53,642 nucleotides of DNA from an uncultured Bacteroides sp. Its GTDB lineage: Bacteria; Bacteroidota; Bacteroidia; Bacteroidales; Bacteroidaceae. The stretch is taken from the NCBI GenBank assembly GCA_900556625.1, contig USPQ01000013.1, positions 1 to 53,642 on the forward strand. Reading direction: 5' to 3'. The first letter of the stretch is position 1, and each line of letters begins with the position of its first letter. The notes under the pieces were generated by a model. The model had not been told where the DNA came from and searched no databases. It was given only the letters and a program-made list of their open reading frames with translations. The position numbers and the translations under genes are program-made. This document shows, one piece after another, positions 16,844 to 24,855 of this stretch.

Positions 16844-18553
16844 ATGAAATATTTAGTAAAAATAGCATTAGGATTATTCGTCTATATGGCTGCTGTGGCA
16901 TCATGTAAAGATGATGACGATAGTGGTATTACCGGATTCTCTATAGATAAAGAGGATATCACGATGGGTGCTGACGGTGGCAGGGATATGCTCACCGTCT
17001 CATCGGGAGGCGAATGGGCTGCCAGTGCGTCGGAACCTTGGGTGAGTATCTCTCCTGCCAATGGTTCCGGTGTTACCGAGTGTACGGTTTCGATCGATTC
17101 TACCTTGATTAACGGGATGCGTAAAGCGGAAATCCGTTTTATCCCGCGTGGACAGGCACCATGCGTAATGACAGTACATCAGACCGGTTACGGCAAGATG
17201 ATTTATATCGAAAAGCCTGATGTGGAAATTAAAGCGTCAGACAATTACAGTAAACGTTACTTTGATATGACTGTCACCACAAATGTTGCGTTTAAGATGA
17301 ATACGGAATATGATGCCGTTCCGGAAAAGGAGTGGCTCACCTTGCCTAAGGACCCTACCGTCAATTTGGATCGTGGCTCTCGTCCGCGTACGGCTAAAAT
17401 CCGTGTGGAATGGATGATGAATCCGGACTTTGATATTCGTACAGCCAAAATTCATTTTAAACCTCAAAATGCTGATGACAATTTGGAACAGCCTGCCGTA
17501 GTGACAGTTACTCAGAAGGCTTCACCTAAGATTGAGGATAATCGTTCGGGTGATTCATTGGCATTGCTCACAATCAGAGAACGCCTTGAAGTCGGTAATA
17601 ATTGGAATCCGGGTGAAAACATGAGATATTGGGATAATGTCGTATTATGGGAAGAAGGGGATAAAGACCTCCCGAAGGGTGAAAATGTGGTGGGGCGTGT
17701 ACGCTCTGTGATTTTTAATATGATTAATACGGAAGAATCTATTCCGCACGAAATACATTATCTGACGTATGTTGAAAGTTTGACTTTCTTTGGTAATACC
17801 AATACGGCAACCAAGAGTATTACACTGGAAGATGATGTGTGCAGTTTAAGATATCTTAAGTCTTTGACTGTAAGTGCATATGGATTAGTCGCACTCTCCG
17901 ATGATCTAGTTCAACTGGGAGACCGTCTTGAGACATTGGATTTAGGCAGTAACAATTTTAATTCCGTACCTTCCATTCTTACGAAGGAGAATTTCCCGAA
18001 ATTGAAGTCATTAAGTCTGATCGGTAACAGAAGATCGGTTCTTTCTGACCTGCGAGAAGCGAATGATCTTGTCAAATACCCGGATGGTATTGGTTTATTC
18101 TTTAATACCAAAGATGATAACACGCTTCGTAGATTGTTCTTATGGGATAGTTTGGAGGAGTTAAGGTTATCTTATAATTTCATTGAAGGTACATTGCCTG
18201 ACTTTAAAATAGGAGAGGACGGGGTGACCGGTTACTCACAGGAAGACGTAGATGCATTTGGCGGTGATACCATTCAATATTTAATAAATGGAGGGGCCGA
18301 TATACCTAAAATTCTTCCTAAGATGAGAAAACTTAGTGTCAACCTGAACTTTTTTACCGGTAATCTACCTGAATGGATGTTGTTTCATCCTCATTTGATA
18401 GAATGGGATCCGGAAGTGTTGATATACAATCAAATGGAAAAAGGATTGAATTCAGAGGGAAAAATGGTACGGTTTGATAATGTGCCGTCTACATTTGACG
18501 CATATTTTAAAGCCTTCCCTAAATTAAAGGAAAAATATGAACTCAAAGAATAG
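16844..18553 (+). CDS. BACON-domain plus leucine-rich-repeat lipoprotein
   Basis: A 569-residue lipoprotein lipidated at C21 (AVASC), followed by KDDDD. Residues of about 27-113 form a BACON domain, with GGEWAASASEPWVSISP and a closing VMTVHQTG strand. A second BACON-like unit spans about 117-223 (closing VTVTQKA). The rest (about 230-569) holds degenerate leucine-rich repeats such as LETLDLGSNNFNSVP and LSLIGNRR. It probably acts as a surface binding protein and is likely related in role to the preceding LRR lipoprotein. The next gene, the subtilase, starts 3 nt later. Confidence 0.8.
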   Translation: MKYLVKIALGLFVYMAAVASCKDDDDSGITGFSIDKEDITMGADGGRDMLTVSSGGEWAASASEPWVSISPANGSGVTECTVSIDSTLINGMRKAEIRFIPRGQAPCVMTVHQTGYGKMIYIEKPDVEIKASDNYSKRYFDMTVTTNVAFKMNTEYDAVPEKEWLTLPKDPTVNLDRGSRPRTAKIRVEWMMNPDFDIRTAKIHFKPQNADDNLEQPAVVTVTQKASPKIEDNRSGDSLALLTIRERLEVGNNWNPGENMRYWDNVVLWEEGDKDLPKGENVVGRVRSVIFNMINTEESIPHEIHYLTYVESLTFFGNTNTATKSITLEDDVCSLRYLKSLTVSAYGLVALSDDLVQLGDRLETLDLGSNNFNSVPSILTKENFPKLKSLSLIGNRRSVLSDLREANDLVKYPDGIGLFFNTKDDNTLRRLFLWDSLEELRLSYNFIEGTLPDFKIGEDGVTGYSQEDVDAFGGDTIQYLINGGADIPKILPKMRKLSVNLNFFTGNLPEWMLFHPHLIEWDPEVLIYNQMEKGLNSEGKMVRFDNVPSTFDAYFKAFPKLKEKYELKE

Positions 18554-18556
18554 GAT

Positions 18557-20617
18557 ATGAAGAGAATATATATTTATGCAATCACAGCGTTTGCATTGTT
18601 GGCGGGAGCTTGCAGTGACAACGAACTGAACGATGATGCTCCGGTGATTCCCGCCACTCCGGACATAGTGATACCGGAAGGGGCTGCTGAAGGGGAGTTA
18701 TTGATTAAGTTCGTTCCCGAAATGACTGAAATTCTCGACCGCACGATGAAAACACGTGCGGCGGGAGCCTCTACCCGGTCAGGTATTCCGTCAACGGATG
18801 AGGTACTCTCTATCTTGGGAGCGTATGATTTTGAACGCGTTTTTCCTGTTGATCCGCGCACTGAAGAAAAGAGCCGTAAGGCGGGATTACATCTTTGGTA
18901 TCTGGTACGTTTTGATAAAGATACGGATTTGAAGGAAGCTATGGAAAGATTGTCCGTTTTGGGCGAGATTTCCAAACTTCAGATAAATCCTGCCATTCAG
19001 CGTGCCTATAACCCTAAGAAGAAACCGGTTCCGGTCTCGGAAGCTACTCTAAACAGAATGAGAACGCGTGCGGTAGCGGATAACGGTTTAAAGTTTAATG
19101 ATGCTTTTTTGTCGCATCAATGGGGATATGTCAATCGGGGAGATTATGATTTTGTAACAGAGAAAGCTCCTGCCATTGTCGGTTCTGATGTTAATTGTGA
19201 GGAAGCATGGGAACTGTGTACGGGTGATCCGGAAATTATTGTTGCCGTACTCGATGAAGGTGTCATGTGGAAACATCCTGATTTGTCGGATAATATGTGG
19301 GTGAACGAACAAGAGACAGTTGGTTCTGACCGGGATAATGACAATAATGGTTATAACGGTGACCGTTATGGTTACAATTTTGTGAAAAACAACGGGAACA
19401 TTAGTTGGCAGGCTGCTGAAGATACCGGTCACGGCACTCATGTGGCAGGAACGATAGCAGCTGTGAATGATAATAGCATAGGAGTCTGTGGCATTGCCGG
19501 AGGAAATAGAGCCAAAGGGGGCGTACGGATTATGTCTTGTCAGGTTTTTGATGGTGATGATCAGGTCAAGATGGTTAATGAAGCAAGAGCTATCAAGTAT
19601 GCAGCCGACAATGGAGCAGTAATCCTGCAATGCAGCTGGGGATATAACTCCGCTTACGCTAATCCTCAGCTGGGATATATGCCGGGACCTGCCAGTGATG
19701 AAGAATGGGCTGAAATTTATCCGTTGGAAAAAGAAGCTTTGGATTATTTTATTCATAATGCAGGTTCTCCTAACGGAGTGATTGAGGGAGGACTGGCTAT
19801 TTTTGCTTCCGGTAATGAATATTCATATATGTCTTCCTATCCGGCAGCTTATGAAGGATGTCTGTCGGTTGCTTCTATCGCTGCTGATTACACACCGTCA
19901 TCTTTTACTAACTATGGAGCGGAGGTGGATTTTTGTGCTCCGGGAGGGGACAGTGAATATCATTGTACTCCGGGTGAAGGTACTGACAGTAATGAGACAG
20001 ATGCTGATTTGGGAATGATTCTTTCTACTTTAGTCGTTGAAGGTAAAGCAACCTACGGCTATAGTGAAGGTACATCTATGGCCTGTCCTCATGTGTCGGG
20101 AGTGGCGGCATTAGGCTTGTCGTATGCCATGCAGCAACGTCGTCACTTCAAGGCACAGGAGTTTATCAATTTGATGAAGCAAACGGCGAAAGAAGTTGAT
20201 TCTTATTATAAAGGTTATAAGACCTATTATTATGTACATGATTCTCCGGGTTGGTCGGCCACTAAAATGGAACTTCCTTTTTACAGGGGTAAAATGGGTA
20301 AACTGGTTGATGCCGGAGCGTTGCTGCGTGCTATTGCAGGAAGCGGGTCGGATATGAAAGTGCCCAATTTGTATGTAGGAGTCGGTAAAACCGTGAAAAT
20401 AGACCTGAAACGTTATTTCCTGAATGGGGAAAATTTGACGTACGAATGCAGCATTAATGATACGTCGAAGGCGGTCGCTACCTTTGAAGGTACTGTAATG
20501 ACAGTAAGAGGGATTGTTGCGGGGATGACAAACGCCACATTGAAAACGAGTGGTGGCAAGGAACAATCTTTCACCATTACTGTCCGCAACAATGCGAATG
20601 ATAACGGATGGATGTAA
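18557..20617 (+). CDS. Subtilisin-like (S8) serine protease lipoprotein
   Basis: A 686-residue protease predicted to be lipid-anchored at C19 (LLAGAC, followed by SDNELNDD). A pro-region covers about residues 40-170 and ends in MRTRAVADNG (R169-R171), a likely processing point. The S8 catalytic domain (about 180-580) has D233 (VAVLDEG, where DEG replaces the usual D-S/T-G), H292 (GHGTHVAGT), oxyanion N420 (ASGNEY) and S507 (GTSMACPHVSG). A beta-type C-terminal domain follows (about 595-686, with VGKTVKIDLKRYF). All catalytic residues are present, so it should be active. As the only enzyme in the operon, it probably produces the ligand imported by SusC/SusD. Confidence 0.92.
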   Translation: MKRIYIYAITAFALLAGACSDNELNDDAPVIPATPDIVIPEGAAEGELLIKFVPEMTEILDRTMKTRAAGASTRSGIPSTDEVLSILGAYDFERVFPVDPRTEEKSRKAGLHLWYLVRFDKDTDLKEAMERLSVLGEISKLQINPAIQRAYNPKKKPVPVSEATLNRMRTRAVADNGLKFNDAFLSHQWGYVNRGDYDFVTEKAPAIVGSDVNCEEAWELCTGDPEIIVAVLDEGVMWKHPDLSDNMWVNEQETVGSDRDNDNNGYNGDRYGYNFVKNNGNISWQAAEDTGHGTHVAGTIAAVNDNSIGVCGIAGGNRAKGGVRIMSCQVFDGDDQVKMVNEARAIKYAADNGAVILQCSWGYNSAYANPQLGYMPGPASDEEWAEIYPLEKEALDYFIHNAGSPNGVIEGGLAIFASGNEYSYMSSYPAAYEGCLSVASIAADYTPSSFTNYGAEVDFCAPGGDSEYHCTPGEGTDSNETDADLGMILSTLVVEGKATYGYSEGTSMACPHVSGVAALGLSYAMQQRRHFKAQEFINLMKQTAKEVDSYYKGYKTYYYVHDSPGWSATKMELPFYRGKMGKLVDAGALLRAIAGSGSDMKVPNLYVGVGKTVKIDLKRYFLNGENLTYECSINDTSKAVATFEGTVMTVRGIVAGMTNATLKTSGGKEQSFTITVRNNANDNGWM

Positions 20618-20634
20618 TTGGATTTGACAGATAG

Positions 20635-21444
20635 ATGAACAGGAAACGGAAATATTATTGGCTTTGCTGGCTGATGGCCTTTTTCCCTGTCCCTTATCTG
20701 GGGGCGCAGGGAACGGACTATCACTCTGTGGCAGTCGATTCGTTGGTCAATCCTCCTTTACTGAAAGAGGGTGGGCGAATATTCATTTTCGATTTTCTTC
20801 ATATGCATATCGGCAGTATGTACGATACTGATGCTCCCTTGACTTGTACATTTCCATTCCGTAATGTCAGCGGAAGAAATGTGCGGATTACGAAAATTAC
20901 CACTTCGTGTGGGTGTACGGCGGCGGCATTCAGTCCGGAAGCGCTTGCTCCGGGGATGGAAAGTGCGGTGACATTGGCGTATAATCCTAAAAACCGTATC
21001 GGAACAGTAGAAACATACGCGTTTGTGTATACAGAGTTATCGGATAGGCATCCTGTTGCACGTCTGGTGCTGACAGGTGAAGTGGTCTGCTCCGACGAAT
21101 GGAGTTACCTTCCTTCCGTAATGGGGGTGCTGCGCATGAAACGCAAACAGGTTACCTTTTCGGAAATGACCTCCGGTATCCGTCCTGCAGAACGTATTTT
21201 ATGTGCTAATACAGGAAAGAAACCTTTGAAGCTTTCTGCGCTGATGCTTCCTCCGTATGCTGCTTTTCATACGGAACCGGCAGTAATACAGCCGGGAAAG
21301 GAAGCGGATATGGTGATCACGGTGGATGGCGGTAAATTGCCCGATACTCCGGACGACAGATGGCAGTTCAATTTTATGATTGAAGGAATTGATGCGCCGA
21401 TTACGGACCGCATGGTCAAAGTTACTGTCAAACGTTTACAATAA
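20635..21444 (+). CDS. DUF1573 domain protein, exported
   Basis: A 269-residue protein with a signal peptide (WLMAFFPVPYLGAQ) and no lipobox. Two DUF1573-type Ig-like repeats are visible: the first with TFPFRNVSGRNVRITKI and TTSCGCTAAAFSPE then PG, the second around 180-265 beginning ERILCANTGKKPLKL and ending MVKVTVKRL. These ASH/MSP-like folds usually bind proteins at the envelope. It starts 17 nt after the protease and is cotranscribed with it. Function is not known. Confidence 0.85.
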   Translation: MNRKRKYYWLCWLMAFFPVPYLGAQGTDYHSVAVDSLVNPPLLKEGGRIFIFDFLHMHIGSMYDTDAPLTCTFPFRNVSGRNVRITKITTSCGCTAAAFSPEALAPGMESAVTLAYNPKNRIGTVETYAFVYTELSDRHPVARLVLTGEVVCSDEWSYLPSVMGVLRMKRKQVTFSEMTSGIRPAERILCANTGKKPLKLSALMLPPYAAFHTEPAVIQPGKEADMVITVDGGKLPDTPDDRWQFNFMIEGIDAPITDRMVKVTVKRLQ

Positions 21445-21476
21445 TATTTTTGATTAACATTTTAAAAAACTATAAT

Positions 21477-21959
21477 ATGAGAATTCTTTTCAGAATAATA
21501 CCATTATGTATACTCTTGCTTGGCTTTGTGGCCTGTGATGATGAAGATGAGGCAAAAGTGGAGACACTGGAGGTGACTTCCGCCAATCTGAACGGCACCT
21601 GGCAGTTGATGGAGTGGAACGGGGAGCCCCTCGCCGAAGGCACTTATTGCTATATAACTTTTATCCGCAGAGATAAAACTTTTCAGATGTATCAGAAATT
21701 CGATAGTATGTATGCCCGCTTTCTCAGCGGGACATTCGAGATTGAAAAAGATAATGAGTTGGGATATATTGTGAGTGGCAAGTATGATTACAGTTTGGGT
21801 GGTCGTTGGAACAATTCATATATCGTAACAGATCTTCTACCTTCTGGTTCTATGGTCTGGACAGTGAAAGATGATACGGGAGATGTGTCTAAGTATGTAC
21901 GCTGTGACGGAGTTCCTTCTGATATTGTAGAAGAAACTGAAGTTGATACGGATAATTAA
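21477..21959 (+). CDS. Small lipocalin-like lipoprotein
   Basis: A 160-residue lipoprotein with lipidation at C20 (LLLGFVAC) followed by the acidic tract DDEDEAK. The body (LNGTWQLMEWNGEPL, and later FSGTFEIEKDN-type strands) resembles the lipocalin-like/DUF5004 proteins of Bacteroides. I chose the ATG at 21477 because it gives a compact signal peptide; an upstream TTG at 21450 would add nine charged or polar residues. It is the last gene of the SusCD-protease operon. Confidence 0.75.
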   Translation: MRILFRIIPLCILLLGFVACDDEDEAKVETLEVTSANLNGTWQLMEWNGEPLAEGTYCYITFIRRDKTFQMYQKFDSMYARFLSGTFEIEKDNELGYIVSGKYDYSLGGRWNNSYIVTDLLPSGSMVWTVKDDTGDVSKYVRCDGVPSDIVEETEVDTDN

Positions 21960-22001
21960 ATCTGATAATACCGGTCATGTCATAAAAAAAGTAATGAATT
22001 A

Positions 22002-22033
22002 TTTGGAAATAAGATAAAGGGTTTCTATCTTTG
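22002..22033 (+). promoter_or_regulatory. Bacteroides-type promoter of the perR-rbr operon
   Basis: TTTG at 22002-22005, a 20-nt spacer, and TATCTTTG at 22026-22033 match the -33/-7 consensus fully. Transcription should begin near 22040, about 43 nt before the perR start. Confidence 0.8.
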
Positions 22034-22056
22034 CATTAGATTTATAATTGTAATGA
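22034..22056 (+). promoter_or_regulatory. Candidate PerR/Fur operator over the start site
   Basis: An imperfect 10-2-10 palindrome (22034-22055, 8 of 10 pairs) overlaps TTATAATTGTAATGA (22042-22056), which matches the PerR box TTATAATnATTATAA at 11 of 14 defined positions. It lies on or just after the predicted transcription start, a good site for repression of the perR-rbr operon by its own product. Confidence 0.5.
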
Positions 22057-22082
22057 ATACAAGTTTGGAAAGGAAGGGATAA

Positions 22083-22514
22083 ATGATGAAACCATACGAA
22101 CGATTATTAGATCATAATATCAAACCATCAGTACAACGCATTGCCATAATGCAATACTTGATGGAATATCCTGTCCATCCATCGGCGGATGATATTTACA
22201 CCGCATTGTCTCCATCTATGCCTACGCTTTCAAAAACTACGGTTTATAATACTTTGAAACTGTTTTCGGAGCAGGGAGCGGCACAGATGCTCACAATTGA
22301 TGAAAAAAATACTAATTTTGATGCGGATACTTCTCTCCATTCTCATTTCCTTTGCAAATGTTGCGGACATATTTATGATTTGCAATGTCCCGAGGCGGTG
22401 AAAGATGTGGAAAGTATGGAAATGGAGGGGCATCAGGTAGCAGAAGTTCATTATTATTATAAAGGTATTTGCAAGAATTGCTTAAGTAAAGATAAAGAAA
22501 CACGTATTGACTAA
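22083..22514 (+). CDS. perR: Fur-family peroxide-responsive repressor, PerR-like
   Basis: A 143-residue Fur-family regulator. The winged-helix region (about 1-80) includes VQRIAIMQYLMEYPVHPSAD and LSKTTVYNTLKLF. The metal site region has the LHSHFLCKCCGH stretch (H-x-H plus C-x2-C) and a C-terminal C-x2-C (CKNCL), which together form the structural zinc site of PerR/Fur proteins. Its linkage to rubrerythrin, 22 nt downstream, points to peroxide sensing rather than iron control. Two ATG codons in tandem (22083 and 22086) are possible starts. Confidence 0.88.
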   Translation: MMKPYERLLDHNIKPSVQRIAIMQYLMEYPVHPSADDIYTALSPSMPTLSKTTVYNTLKLFSEQGAAQMLTIDEKNTNFDADTSLHSHFLCKCCGHIYDLQCPEAVKDVESMEMEGHQVAEVHYYYKGICKNCLSKDKETRID

Positions 22515-22536
22515 TTAATTTAAAATTGAGAAGAAA

Positions 22537-23094
22537 ATGAAAAAATTTAGATGTACTGTTTGCGGTTACGTTTATGAAGGTGACGCAGCTCCTGAGAAAT
22601 GTCCTTTGTGTAAAGCTCCTGCCAGCAAGTTCGTTGAAGTTGTTGAGACTGAAGGCGGTGCACTGACTTTTGCTGATGAGCACGTTATCGGTGTTGCAAA
22701 AGGTTGTGATGAAGAAATGATCAAGGACCTGAACAACCACTTCATGGGCGAATGTACTGAAGTTGGTATGTATCTGGCTATGAGCCGTCAGGCTGACCGT
22801 GAAGGTTATCCTGAAGTAGCTGAGGCTTTCAAGCGTTACGCTTGGGAAGAAGCTGAACACGCTGCTAAATTTGCAGAGTTGCTGGGTGACTGTGTATGGG
22901 ATACCAAAACTAACTTGCAGAAACGTAAAGACGCTGAACAAGGTGCATGCGAAGATAAAAAACGTATCGCAACCCGTGCTAAAGCTTTGAACTTGGATGC
23001 TATTCACGACACTGTACACGAAATGTGTAAAGACGAAGCTCGTCACGGTAAAGGTTTTGAAGGTTTGTACAACCGTTATTTCGGTGATAAATAA
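22537..23094 (+). CDS. rbr: Rubrerythrin with N-terminal rubredoxin domain
   Basis: A 185-residue non-heme diiron peroxidase that reduces hydrogen peroxide to water in anaerobes. The order is reversed from classical rubrerythrin: the rubredoxin FeS4 knuckles come first (C6-x2-C9 and C22-x2-C25), followed by the ferritin-like four-helix diiron domain with the E-x2-H motifs EEAEHAAKF and KDEARHG. Codon use is strongly biased to GCT, GGT, CGT and AAC/AAA types, unlike most neighbours, as expected for a highly expressed protein. It is the second gene of the perR operon and ends before a clear hairpin terminator. Confidence 0.95.
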   Translation: MKKFRCTVCGYVYEGDAAPEKCPLCKAPASKFVEVVETEGGALTFADEHVIGVAKGCDEEMIKDLNNHFMGECTEVGMYLAMSRQADREGYPEVAEAFKRYAWEEAEHAAKFAELLGDCVWDTKTNLQKRKDAEQGACEDKKRIATRAKALNLDAIHDTVHEMCKDEARHGKGFEGLYNRYFGDK

Positions 23095-23115
23095 TCAAGC
23101 CTCATAATAACTCTT

Positions 23116-23156
23116 AAAAGGTCTGTGTTCTCATACGAATGCAGACCTTTTTTGTT
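23116..23156 (+). terminator. Rho-independent terminator of perR-rbr
   Basis: A perfect 10-bp stem (23116-23125 with 23142-23151) closes a 16-nt loop and runs into a T-rich tail. It lies 21 nt after the rubrerythrin stop. Confidence 0.85.
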
Positions 23157-23164
23157 TATATTTG
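23157..23164 (+). promoter_or_regulatory. Candidate -7 box of the nitroreductase-like gene
   Basis: TATATTTG matches TAnnTTTG and lies just after the rbr terminator, 27 nt before the next start codon. No TTTG is found at the right distance upstream. Confidence 0.4.
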
Positions 23165-23190
23165 CTCATCAACTTTTAAATGCCGCAATT

Positions 23191-23826
23191 ATGAGAAAAG
23201 TACAACTGTTGTTAGTTTGTTTGATGTTTTCTGTAGTCGCTTTGGCTGCTGAAAAAGTAATTAAGTTGCCGAAACCTAACTTGGGCCGTACAGGTTCGGT
23301 AATGAAAGCCTTGTCTGAACGGCATTCTACTCGGGAATTTGCTGCAAAGGCTTTGAGCTTGTCGGATCTTTCGGATTTATTATGGGCTGCTAATGGAGTT
23401 AACCGCAAAGACTCGGGTAAACGCACAGCTCCTTCTGCTTTGAACAAACAGGATGTGAATGTGTATGTTGTTTTATCGGAAGGAAGTTATTTGTATGATG
23501 CTCAAAATCATCAGTTGACTCTGGTTGCTGAAGGAGATTATCGCAGCGCAGTTGCAGGTGGGCAGGCTTTTGTGAAATCGGCGCCTGTCTCTTTGGTTCT
23601 GGTCAGCGATGTTTCTCGTTTCGGAGATGCAAAGAATGTCCGTAACCAGTTGATGGGAGCTATGGATGCAGGAATCGTTTCACAGAACATTTCTGTCTTT
23701 TGTTCTTCCGCTAAATTGGCTACAGTGCCACGTGCATCGATGGATGGCAATCAGTTGAAGAAAGTGCTAAAGCTAAAAGACGGTCAGATTCCCATGATGA
23801 ATCATCCGGTAGGATATTTTAAATAA
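23191..23826 (+). CDS. Exported nitroreductase-family (SagB-type) protein
   Basis: A 211-residue FMN-binding nitroreductase-fold protein with a signal peptide (LLVCLMFSVVALAA). The RHSTREF segment near residue 46 is the FMN phosphate-binding motif; LSDLLWAANGVNR and the SAGGG-like VAGGQAF stretches are typical of the SagB/thioredox-linked branch. An exported location for a flavin enzyme is known in Bacteroides but its substrate is not. I chose the ATG at 23191 since the upstream extension (from a TTG at 23125) overlaps the terminator and precedes a good signal peptide. Confidence 0.8.
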   Translation: MRKVQLLLVCLMFSVVALAAEKVIKLPKPNLGRTGSVMKALSERHSTREFAAKALSLSDLSDLLWAANGVNRKDSGKRTAPSALNKQDVNVYVVLSEGSYLYDAQNHQLTLVAEGDYRSAVAGGQAFVKSAPVSLVLVSDVSRFGDAKNVRNQLMGAMDAGIVSQNISVFCSSAKLATVPRASMDGNQLKKVLKLKDGQIPMMNHPVGYFK

Positions 23827-23843
23827 GAAATGCGGGGATATAA

Positions 23844-23880
23844 AAAAGTGACGATATCTTTATGAGATACCGTCACTTTT
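23844..23880. terminator. Bidirectional terminator
   Basis: A 10-bp stem (23844-23853 with 23871-23880), extended by TATCT/AGATA pairs inside, with an A-run before and a T-run after. It serves both the nitroreductase-like gene and the convergent thioredoxin gene. Confidence 0.85.
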
Positions 23881-23884
23881 GATT

Positions 23885-24349
23885 TTACTTTAATAGAAAT
23901 TCATCAATTGCTTTTTTGTAGGTTGCTTTATCGGCTGCTCCACGGAAAAGCTGTGGATCTCCTTTCATGGGGATGAATACGAATAAAGGGATACTTGTTG
24001 CATTGAACAGGGCTGCCAGTTCTTTCTGCCTGTCTACATTCACTTTATAGATAATTATCTTCCCTGCATATTCCTTTGCCAACTCTTTCATGATAGGAGC
24101 TGTCTGCCGACATGGTCCGCACCAGTCAGCATAAAGGTCAATGATGGCAGGCTTGTCGCCTTTGTATTTCCACTCCTTTGATTTCTCATAATCGAAGACG
24201 TCTTTCAGAAACATTTCCTTGTTCATTACGACGACTTCACCGTTACCTGTTACTTCTTTTTTACCTTGATTGGTTTCAGCTTTGTCATTGAAAGCGTATA
24301 TAATCACGCTTACCATGACGAAAGCTACCATTGCTAATACTTTCTTCAT
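23885..24349 (-). CDS. Periplasmic thioredoxin-fold protein
   Basis: A 154-residue thioredoxin-like protein with an N-terminal signal or anchor segment (VLAMVAFVMVSVIIYAF), so it acts outside the cytoplasm. The active site is WCGPC in DLYADWCGPCRQTAP, and the cis-proline is in TSIPLFVF. It follows the cytoplasmic thioredoxin gene by 15 nt, and the pair may pass reducing power across the membrane with an unlinked carrier. It resembles the periplasmic TrxP-type proteins of Bacteroides. Confidence 0.85.
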   Translation of the reverse strand: MKKVLAMVAFVMVSVIIYAFNDKAETNQGKKEVTGNGEVVVMNKEMFLKDVFDYEKSKEWKYKGDKPAIIDLYADWCGPCRQTAPIMKELAKEYAGKIIIYKVNVDRQKELAALFNATSIPLFVFIPMKGDPQLFRGAADKATYKKAIDEFLLK

Positions 24350-24364
24350 TCGTTATTCTGTCTT

Positions 24365-24664
24365 TTATGTATAATGTTTCTCAATTACCCCTTGCAGTTC
24401 GCTACTGTGGATTACACCTGAATGTCTCCAGACAGCTTCTCCATCTTTGAACAGTATAAAGGTCGGTACTGCTTGTATACGGTATTTTGTAGCCAGCTCT
24501 TCATGCTGGTCAACGTCTATCTTTACAATACGCGCTTTATCACCTACATTCTGTTTCACTTCTTCCAAAACAGGTTTCATCGCTTTACAGGGTCCACACC
24601 ATTCCGCAAAAAAATCTACTAAAACCGGCATCGGCAACTTTATTAAATCTTCAAACTTTTCCAT
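24365..24664 (-). CDS. trxA: Thioredoxin
   Basis: A 99-residue cytoplasmic thioredoxin with the classical active site WCGPCK (DFFAEWCGPCKAMKP), cis-proline in AVPTFILF and the conserved KDG turn. No signal peptide is present. It probably keeps ribonucleotide reductase and peroxide enzymes reduced. It is first of a two-gene minus-strand operon, close to the perR-rbr peroxide defence genes. Confidence 0.95.
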   Translation of the reverse strand: MEKFEDLIKLPMPVLVDFFAEWCGPCKAMKPVLEEVKQNVGDKARIVKIDVDQHEELATKYRIQAVPTFILFKDGEAVWRHSGVIHSSELQGVIEKHYT

Positions 24665-24708
24665 AAATCTTTCCTTTCTTAAAATTAACTGTCAGTCATT
24701 GAAGACTG

Positions 24709-24716
24709 CAAATATA
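24709..24716 (-). promoter_or_regulatory. Candidate -7 box of trxA
   Basis: Read on the minus strand this is TATATTTG, 44 nt before the trxA start codon, giving a leader of about 40 nt. No clear -33 TTTG is seen. Confidence 0.4.
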
Positions 24717-24855
24717 AACTCTGTTTTATATATATAACGGAAAAATGCCGTTTTTGTTCACAAAATAGTAATTGTAGAGACATCTTATTGTAATGTGAAA
24801 CAAGGAATTTTGCGTATCGAAACGAAATAAAGGTTGAACTAAATAATGATAGCCT

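Noticed and set aside
23125..23190. Upstream TTG start for the nitroreductase-like gene
   Set aside because: It overlaps the rbr terminator and would bury the signal peptide.
24736..24752. Small AACGG/CCGTT hairpin followed by T residues
   Set aside because: It lies between divergent genes where no transcript would end, so it is probably chance.
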